Of a DNA stretch of 64,000 bases, positions 61,317 to 64,000 are shown piece after piece. This DNA is from Cupriavidus oxalaticus. GTDB taxonomy: Bacteria; Pseudomonadota; Gammaproteobacteria; Burkholderiales; Burkholderiaceae. The notes under the pieces were generated by a model. That model had not been told where the DNA came from. It saw only the letters and a list, made by a program, of their open reading frames with translations, and searched no databases. The stretch's first letter is position 1. Each line of letters begins with the position of its first letter. The stretch lies in the NCBI RefSeq assembly GCF_004768545.1, contig NZ_CP038637.1:1-64000 (forward strand), given 5' to 3'. The position numbers and the translations under genes were made by a program.

Positions 61317-61922
61317 TTACAGCACCACTTCGATATCAGGATGCAGGCGTGCACTGGCGGCAACTATGTGCTTGTAATCGCTGGGAAACGAGGTTGCTGT
61401 AAGCGGCAGGGTGTGGAAACTAGTCATGGCTGGGTGCGTTACCACATGGACATGGGTAAAGCCTGGTAAGCGCAGGAGCCGTGGGATGAAGTCTGGCCGG
61501 CGAGCTATCAACTCCGCCTCTTTCAGAGAGCCGTAGTCCACGCCGCGACGGCCTTCTTCGGAGAGCCAGTCTAGCCAATGCTCTCGAATGCCTTGCATTA
61601 ACTCCTTGCTGCTCCGTATAAGGTTCAGAAGGTCCACATTAGGCAGATCTTCGGGCTTCAGCACCTTCGGATACAGCGGCTTTTCGACCTCCACCGAGAG
61701 ATCCACTACGATCATCTCCAGCTTCTTTTCATCGGCATACTTGCGCGCATGCATCATGCCGACAAGACCGGACTGCCCCGACAGTCCGGAAATAAAGCCT
61801 GGTATCCGGTTGACCAATGGCATCGAAAAGTCGCGGATTCGAATCTTGTCCGGAATCGCGGCCTTCTTGAAAAACAGCACAACGGCCACGTCGATGCCCG
61901 GTGCCCCTTTTGTCTTTGTCAT
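61317..61922 (-). CDS. Hypothetical protein
   Basis: 201 aa. Mixed alpha/beta with an opening strand VAVVLFFKKA and a later EMIVVDLSVEVEKPLYP. Last gene of a three-gene minus unit. No family was recognised. Confidence 0.55.
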   Translation of the reverse strand: MTKTKGAPGIDVAVVLFFKKAAIPDKIRIRDFSMPLVNRIPGFISGLSGQSGLVGMMHARKYADEKKLEMIVVDLSVEVEKPLYPKVLKPEDLPNVDLLNLIRSSKELMQGIREHWLDWLSEEGRRGVDYGSLKEAELIARRPDFIPRLLRLPGFTHVHVVTHPAMTSFHTLPLTATSFPSDYKHIVAASARLHPDIEVVL

Positions 61923-61941
61923 TCAGCTCTCTCTCCCCGAG

Positions 61942-62457
61942 TTAGCCTTTTCGCCAGGTGGCCCGTTCAAACAGGTCTGAAATTCCTAGGCGTTCGGCAA
62001 TCTTGATTGCGTGTGTCCGCAGCAAAGTCCTCTTCTTTGCTCCAACGAGGTGAATTCGGCTATAAGCCTCAATAAGTCGCTCGACTGGCTTGCTGTAGTT
62101 CCCCTCTCCAGCAAGCCAACGGTACACAGCTGCAGGCTCGCGCCCCACGAGCACTGCGAATTCCTTCTTGTCTGACGGATTTTCAGGATCGAAGCCCAGT
62201 TCGATCATGAATTGCTCAATGTCGAGTTGCCGGACACTCGGCATTGATTCCGGATGAGACTCGTATATTTCCAGAAGCTGACAGACCGCCTTGTCTTCGA
62301 TTGGCTCTTGCGGCCTTGATCGCATCTCGGCAAATTTAGCGCGTTGCAAGCCCAGCTGCTCACATGCCGCGCTCACGGTCAGGCCATTCTTCAAGCGCCA
62401 CTTCTCGACCTCAAGATTCTTGATTGGTTCGGCCAAGGTTCGGTCTGTCTTTTTCAT
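61942..62457 (-). CDS. Putative DNA-binding regulator
   Basis: 171 aa with two helix-turn-helix-like segments: KNGLTVSAACEQLGLQRAKF and DKKEFAVLVGREPAAVYRWL. Such a pattern is common in small plasmid regulators. It sits between two unknown genes at 3-20 bp spacing. A regulator of this operon is possible. Confidence 0.55.
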   Translation of the reverse strand: MKKTDRTLAEPIKNLEVEKWRLKNGLTVSAACEQLGLQRAKFAEMRSRPQEPIEDKAVCQLLEIYESHPESMPSVRQLDIEQFMIELGFDPENPSDKKEFAVLVGREPAAVYRWLAGEGNYSKPVERLIEAYSRIHLVGAKKRTLLRTHAIKIAERLGISDLFERATWRKG

Positions 62458-62460
62458 AAT

Positions 62461-63582
62461 TTAGGTTGTTGGTCGGCTCCCCTTTCCAAATCCGGAAAGG
62501 TCATCCGCCTGCATTTCCATCTCAAACAGGTCGTCGTTGCCCACCAGGGCTGCGTGTTGGGCGGCAACGCGCTCGATTCCTGCTTTTTCAGCCGGGGGCA
62601 AATGCCCAGCGGCTTCGAGTTTGCTCAATACATCCTGCACCGCCGCTGGCGGCTCCGAGACAGGGCGCAGCTGTCGAAACGGCTTCAATTCCACTACGTT
62701 TTCCGGCAGTTCCTTCGTGGCCTGATGCTTCAGGGCAAGCGCGTTCCTGAGCGCATCCTGCCCCACCCCGTACTTGTCAAGCAGGCCTGCCAACTCAGCT
62801 TCGCTGTAGCCGGCTTCTAGTGCGGTCGCGCAGATCTGCTCTCGCGCCCGACGCTGCGCTGCCAACGCAGAATCGAGCCGGTCCAGCTCAACAACGTAGG
62901 GCGTCATCTCGCCCTGCGGGTCGAATTCGCGAGCTAGCGTTCCGCCGCCGCGGCGAATGTCGCTGGCAAACACCGCTAGTGCATCCTCTGCGCTGACGTC
63001 CAGTCGGGCAGCAGCCGGCGAAATGTGGACCAGGATTCGCGATTCCAGATCAGAGACCACGCCATTCATTTGTCGATCCAGGTCGCAATTTGACTGGAGC
63101 AGTACCCGCAGAGCAATCTTCGGATCCGCGAGTTCCGGCGTGCTAAGCGCGGCCCGCAGGGAAGCAGACAAATTTTGTCCAGTAGCCGACTCCACCAGGC
63201 CGGACACCATGGTCTGGACCCGGTCAAGGATTTCCTGTGGCCCCTTGACTTGGAAGCCCTCGGGGGATTCCGTTGCCATCAAGGGAGGACCGTCATCGTA
63301 GCCACCGCCCTTGATCGGATCGGCCTGACCCTCGGCACTGGGACCGCTCGCGGCTTCCGGCCTGCCAGTAAAGAAACTCACGATTCGGCGCAGCAAGGCG
63401 CGAATGGCTTCGATCAAGTGACGCAGCGTGATGCCTTCGGCCTCCTGACCTTGCACGGGAGATTTCTTCACCCGGCTTGCCAGCGCGGCTTTGTCCAGCC
63501 AAAGCTCGCCGTTACCGGCTGTGGCCACCTCCTTCTCTGCGGGACTTCCAAAGTAACTTTCCGACATTACGCCCGGGGTCAT
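62461..63582 (-). CDS. Hypothetical helical protein
   Basis: 373 aa from ATG 63582 (GGAG upstream); the longer frame starts at 63615. Amphipathic helices throughout (LIEAIRALLRRIVSFFTG near residue 60 might touch the membrane), then long helical parts (LDSALAAQRRAREQICATAL). The end GKGSRPTT is basic but not a full tail. No family was recognised. Confidence 0.55.
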   Translation of the reverse strand: MTPGVMSESYFGSPAEKEVATAGNGELWLDKAALASRVKKSPVQGQEAEGITLRHLIEAIRALLRRIVSFFTGRPEAASGPSAEGQADPIKGGGYDDGPPLMATESPEGFQVKGPQEILDRVQTMVSGLVESATGQNLSASLRAALSTPELADPKIALRVLLQSNCDLDRQMNGVVSDLESRILVHISPAAARLDVSAEDALAVFASDIRRGGGTLAREFDPQGEMTPYVVELDRLDSALAAQRRAREQICATALEAGYSEAELAGLLDKYGVGQDALRNALALKHQATKELPENVVELKPFRQLRPVSEPPAAVQDVLSKLEAAGHLPPAEKAGIERVAAQHAALVGNDDLFEMEMQADDLSGFGKGSRPTT

Positions 63583-63698
63583 AGAGTGCTCCAGCGCGAT
63601 TCTGTATCGCTTCAATTATACGGGGTTGCAAACAGGGAGAGCCTAAAACAGCCTCATCCAAAAGAGTGAGAAGAAATTACGGAGTGCTTTCTAGATCA

Positions 63699-64000
63699 CT
63701 ATCGTGCCCTCCATGTCCTCACACGCTCATCGACGTCGTTGTGTACGAAGTCCCTCTGGGTGTAGAACCCAACCCCGCCCTGCCGCGCCAGATAGGCCAA
63801 GCGCCCCAGATATTCAGCAGAGATCTCGCGGGTGCTGAAATCTACGGCCCGGAACACTCCCATCTGATTCGGCAAGTGCCGCGAATTCTGAACCCCACCT
63901 TCGCGGCTATTGGTGGAAACCACGCGGCATCCGGAGTGGACGACAAACGGGATCGTGTAACCGTAGGCCGACAGCCACGCCTGCTCCCAGGCCAGCAGCC
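63699..64000 (-). CDS. M15-type peptidase, C-terminal part
   Basis: The gene continues beyond the right edge. About 100 C-terminal residues are visible: VVHSGCRVVSTNSREGGVQN, SRHLPNQMGVFRAVDFS, GGVGFYTQRDFVHNDVDERV and RTW at the end. The SxHxxxxAxD-like and HxD signatures are those of zinc-dependent M15/DUF882 peptidoglycan peptidases; here the first His-Asp group is spread over SRHLPNQ and AVDFS. It may open the cell wall for a transfer apparatus. Further N-terminal features are outside the window. Confidence 0.7.
   Translation of the reverse strand, partial: LLAWEQAWLSAYGYTIPFVVHSGCRVVSTNSREGGVQNSRHLPNQMGVFRAVDFSTREISAEYLGRLAYLARQGGVGFYTQRDFVHNDVDERVRTWRAR

Noticed and set aside
1..64000. 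CRISPR arrays, tRNA or rRNA genes, complete insertion sequences, replication origin
   Set aside because: No regularly spaced repeats, cloverleaf-type sequences, transposase genes with paired ends, or iterons with a replication gene could be seen by reading.

Overview
The window looks like part of a large conjugative plasmid or integrative conjugative element from a Burkholderiales-type betaproteobacterium. This rests on high GC, tightly packed overlapping genes, a conjugative-type (PilS/PilV) type IV pilus locus, KfrA- and ParB-like proteins, SSB, HU, a large polyvalent protein and a DarB-like methylase-helicase. No replication initiator, relaxase, complete secretion system, tRNA, rRNA or CRISPR array was seen, so the host assignment is an inference.

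Layout. 1-3.5 kb: tail of a thin-pilus operon (PilR-like, PilS prepilin, PilT-like ATPase, PilV adhesin). The first three genes are broken by at least eight single-base indels; pilV is intact and followed by a terminator. 3.6-4.2 kb: a hexapeptide O-acetyltransferase. 4.4-16.5 kb: a backbone operon with two unknown proteins, the 1757-aa methylase-helicase, small unknowns, the N-terminal half of a topoisomerase III and an ankyrin protein. 16.6-22.9 kb: cargo with a zeta-toxin pair, a DUF3800 protein, a SRAP (YedK-like) protein and a KAP NTPase. 22.9-24.6 kb (minus): three small genes. 24.8-28.9 kb: small genes and a cytosine-5 methyltransferase. 29.5-31.4 kb: an AT-richer MACPF-like gene. 31.4-35.0 kb: kfrA, parB and a tyrosine recombinase. 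35-44 kb: ssb, lipoproteins, zinc-ribbon proteins and a Lar-like protein. 44.2-64 kb (almost all minus): exported proteins, a 2206-aa polyvalent protein, the C-terminal half of topoisomerase III, HU, a HerA/VirB4-type ATPase, a bactofilin, membrane proteins and a partial M15 peptidase.

Three features tie the backbone together. First, a 20-bp inverted repeat, CGTATC-N8-GATACG, lies just upstream of seven transcription units, with a looser copy before parB, and is absent from the obvious cargo; this suggests one plasmid-wide regulator. Second, at least twelve otherwise unrelated proteins end in a short basic tail of the type (S/A)-x-R-x-R-M. They include the methylase-helicase, the cytosine methyltransferase, the topoisomerase half and the ankyrin protein. 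I infer a shared targeting signal, possibly for translocation into the recipient with the DNA. Third, topoisomerase III is split between domains into two genes 41 kb apart on opposite strands.

Taken together, the backbone reads as a set of DNA-handling and anti-restriction proteins (methylases, topoisomerase, SSB, HU, Lar-like, possible deazaguanine-type transglycosylase domain) that could protect the incoming plasmid during establishment. The translocation idea is a hypothesis; the tails, the operators and the split gene are seen directly.
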